A program made the position numbers and the translations under genes. This document shows positions 62,083-64,000 of a stretch of 64,000 bases of DNA, in pieces; the first letter of the stretch is position 1; each line of letters begins with the position of its first letter. The notes beneath the pieces are model-generated. The model saw nothing but the letters and a program-made list of their open reading frames with translations. It did not search any database and was not told the origin of the DNA. The DNA comes from an uncultured Bacteroides sp. (GTDB taxonomy: Bacteria; Bacteroidota; Bacteroidia; Bacteroidales; Bacteroidaceae): NCBI GenBank assembly GCA_900544075.1, contig UQTJ01000002.1:1-64000 (forward strand). Direction: 5' to 3'.

Positions 62083-62138
62083 AAATTATAATGGCGTTCA
62101 AACGGTATTTAAATACTGTTTAAACGCCATTATAATTT
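62083..62138. terminator. 56-bp near-perfect palindrome, bidirectional terminator
   Basis: The arms start AAATTATAATGGCGTT (62083-62098) and end with its exact complement (62123-62138); the inner 12+12 bases pair except for two positions. It follows the TPR gene stop directly and lies 23 bp past the stop of the convergent lipoprotein gene, so it can end both transcripts, but is longer than a terminator needs. Confidence 0.85.
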
Positions 62139-62161
62139 ACTAATGCTACAATACTATGTGC

Positions 62162-63559
62162 TTAGTAGCTTATGGTATAGGTACGAGAGTCTTTTCCGGT
62201 TTTTACGTATTTGCTTGTTTCATTTTGGGTTCCCGTTTCATAATACGTTATCGTTTCCTCTTTTTCTTCATAAGGATTCCACACAGTAGCAGTACGCTCT
62301 TCATTCGTTGTCCAGATTTCATACGAACCTTTATATACCTTATAAGATGTGGATTCGATTATTTTAGTAACGTTTCCATCAGCATCAAACTCATATTCTA
62401 TCGGAGACGGTCCTTCCGAATGTTCTACAGAAGTATATTCAACAGTTTCAATCTTTGTGCCAGGATTCTTGCGCTTAATGCAATATTCGTAATCAATAAG
62501 ACCATCAGCAAGTGCTTCGTCATCCATACTGAAAGACTTTTCCAACAAATAATCACTGGTCTTACCAAGACATCCGATATAAAAAAGAATGCTTAAATCA
62601 TCATTTTCTCCCGGCTCGAACATATACGCCATCATATCTATCATGCCGTTGTTAGGATATTTGTTGGTGTAATATGTATCGTCCAACTCGTATGTATCAG
62701 TATCATATCCATAGAAGTCGGATATCTTGGTTATCATTCCATTCTCGTAATCGAACGTAGTACGATAATCCACACTACCATCGGAGTACTCGTCGTAAGC
62801 CTCCACCTTTGCAAGACGGACATCGTTTGTATAACCGAAGGTAGCCATCGGCCGGCTATTGCCGCTACTTCTAAGCTCTGTCGCATTTCCCCTGTCATCG
62901 AGTTTAATTACATAATTGTATGTCTCGCCAGATTCACCTACCTCTTTCTCTTCCATTTGTATTTCGCCCACTACGTCATAGTTGAAACTGTATATCGTAG
63001 TTGTTTCATAGTCATACTCATCCACATCGTTCATCGTTATTCTTGCCACCGTGCCATCATCGTAATACGAAAATTCCATATCTCTGCTGTATTCATAAGG
63101 TGTATGGCCCTCGTCCACAGCACTGTTGTCTTCTTCCGTATAAACTATCTTCTTGATTTGCTTCGCCACAGTTCCGGCAGATGTTTCGCCTTTCTGCTCC
63201 ACTGTTATAACGATTTCGCTGTCGCCGCAGACAATCTTTATCTCCGCCTTGCGCGATGCCCCGGTGTAGTTTCTTGTGATTGACGCCGTGATGGTGCATT
63301 CGCCCGCTTCTCCGCCATAGGAACTCAGTTTGAGCCATGAAATACTCTCGCCGCTTTTTGATGCAGCCACTTCGCTTACAGACGCTGTCCATGCGGCATC
63401 AGCAGTAAATTTGATTGTTGCGTCACCGTTTTCATCGGCATTGAAAACAAGCGATGTAGAAGTACCGTCCACCAACTGGATAAGCTTCTTTGTAATCGCC
63501 TCGTCGCATGCTGTCAATGCAACTGCCACCAACAGCAGGAATGAATAAAATGCTTTCAT
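62162..63559 (-). CDS. BACON-domain lipoprotein
   Basis: A 465-residue exported lipoprotein. The lipobox LTAC sets Cys18 as the lipidated residue. A BACON-type Ig-like domain follows (about 35-130: NADENGDATIKFTADAAWTASVS, shown in parts, and ISWLKLSSYGGEAGECTITASI), ending at VEQKG. The rest (about 140-465) is a chain of beta-hairpin repeats rich in Tyr, Asp and Glu (YDYETTTIYSFNYD, RTTFDYENGMITKISDFYGYD), similar to DUF4595-like cell-surface proteins. BACON domains often bind mucin or glycans, so a surface-binding role is likely. Confidence 0.85.
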   Translation of the reverse strand: MKAFYSFLLLVAVALTACDEAITKKLIQLVDGTSTSLVFNADENGDATIKFTADAAWTASVSEVAASKSGESISWLKLSSYGGEAGECTITASITRNYTGASRKAEIKIVCGDSEIVITVEQKGETSAGTVAKQIKKIVYTEEDNSAVDEGHTPYEYSRDMEFSYYDDGTVARITMNDVDEYDYETTTIYSFNYDVVGEIQMEEKEVGESGETYNYVIKLDDRGNATELRSSGNSRPMATFGYTNDVRLAKVEAYDEYSDGSVDYRTTFDYENGMITKISDFYGYDTDTYELDDTYYTNKYPNNGMIDMMAYMFEPGENDDLSILFYIGCLGKTSDYLLEKSFSMDDEALADGLIDYEYCIKRKNPGTKIETVEYTSVEHSEGPSPIEYEFDADGNVTKIIESTSYKVYKGSYEIWTTNEERTATVWNPYEEKEETITYYETGTQNETSKYVKTGKDSRTYTISY

Positions 63560-63569
63560 AATAAATATA

Positions 63570-63620
63570 AGTTTTTGAGTTTGTAAGTTTATATGTTTGT
63601 GAGTTTTTGAGTTTGTAAGT
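63570..63620. repeat. two 19-bp direct repeats with a 32-bp period
   Basis: AGTTTTTGAGTTTGTAAGT occurs at 63570-63588 and again at 63602-63620 in the leader of the BACON lipoprotein. Similar AAGTTT words lie upstream of mfd. Their role is unknown. Confidence 0.75.
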
Positions 63621-63656
63621 CAGCCAACTTAAGAGCTAAAAACTTAAAAACTAAAA

Positions 63657-64000
63657 TTATATATTCTTAGTCGGGTCAAGATGTATTATACCATTGTTAA
63701 TAGCTTTCAGCACCAATTCTACGGCATTCCTTACCTCAAACTTAAGGAACAAGCTTTTACGATGTGTTTCAACAGTATTTACTGAAACATGGAGCATTTC
63801 GGCTATTTCCTTTGTCTGCATACCGGAAGATATGCCCTTCAATACATCCATTTCTCTGTTTGTGAGCAAGGACTGGTAATCAGGTGTATCAATACTGAAT
63901 CTCAGTCTTTTCCTTATTTTATTAAATTCATTACAGAAGTATTTTTCCCCTTTCAGAACGCTTTCCAACGCATTCTTAATCTCATCTGTATCAGATGATT
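63657..64000 (-). CDS. LuxR-type response regulator, C-terminal part (5' end beyond the window)
   Basis: The open frame runs from the right window edge to the stop at 63657; at least 114 codons are visible. The C-terminal LuxR/NarL helix-turn-helix is complete: LTNREMDVLKGISSGMQTKE, IAEMLHVSVNTVETHRKSLF and LKFEVRNAVELVLKAI. Upstream, the segment KNALESVLKGEKYFCNEF is the linker that normally follows a receiver domain, so the missing N-terminal part is probably a CheY-like receiver. It would then be a two-component DNA-binding regulator. Its target is not shown; the adjacent BACON lipoprotein gene is on the same strand. Confidence 0.88.
   Translation of the reverse strand, partial: SSDTDEIKNALESVLKGEKYFCNEFNKIRKRLRFSIDTPDYQSLLTNREMDVLKGISSGMQTKEIAEMLHVSVNTVETHRKSLFLKFEVRNAVELVLKAINNGIIHLDPTKNI

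Overview
The window looks like chromosomal DNA of a member of the Bacteroidota, order Bacteroidales, probably close to Bacteroides. The evidence is the 16S rRNA 5' end at the left edge, many promoters of the Bacteroidales form (TTTG, 19-21 bp, TAnnTTTG), AT-rich intergenic DNA, and typical lineage families: DUF5686 and DUF4837 proteins, a BACON lipoprotein, a TonB receptor with a carboxypeptidase-regulatory N-terminus, pyruvate phosphate dikinase and a biotin-dependent carboxylase set. Most genes lie on the minus strand. No tRNA, CRISPR array, transposase or integrase was recognised.

Layout. 1-960: start of a 16S gene (minus), two tandem rRNA promoters and a striking array of four palindromes at an exact 22-bp period. 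983-6416: two RNA-modifying enzymes and ppdK. 6583-12820: a very large exonuclease/RecQ/UvrD-like fused helicase behind a DUF234-type ATPase. 13123-16662: rarA, D-2-hydroxyacid dehydrogenase, C-GCAxxG-C-C protein, yaaA. 16729-17186: a probable short transcript with its own promoter and terminator, and a nested inverted repeat; then glnS. 19168-31397: a long housekeeping and envelope stretch (DUF418, secG, TPR protein, lptE-like, sigma-54 activator, DUF5686, CDP-alcohol phosphatidyltransferase, LPG-synthase-like membrane protein, pdxA, DUF4837, rlmN).

31669-43516 is the accessory region. A hicAB toxin-antitoxin pair with two matching operator palindromes converges on a compact seven-gene minus-strand operon: XRE regulator, cytosine-5 methyltransferase, McrB-like ATPase, LlaJI/McrC-like nuclease, a 1040-residue SIR2-Argonaute fusion, an AlbA_2 ATP-binding regulator, and a Vsr mismatch endonuclease. 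The regulator gene starts beside a perfect 16+8+16 bp palindrome whose centre is the -7 promoter box. I infer a composite defence locus in which a self-methylating restriction system and an NAD-depleting Argonaute abortive-infection effector share one transcript. This is the best candidate for a system not previously described as a unit.

44395-64000 returns to core functions: N-acetylmuramoyl-L-alanine amidase, a TlpA-like thioredoxin, an acyl-CoA carboxylase operon (propionate metabolism), a purple-acid-type phosphatase, a beta-helix lipoprotein with a TonB receptor, mfd, a small-protein/DUF5053 pair under a palindromic operator, a TPR protein, a BACON lipoprotein and the C-terminal part of a LuxR-type regulator cut by the window edge.
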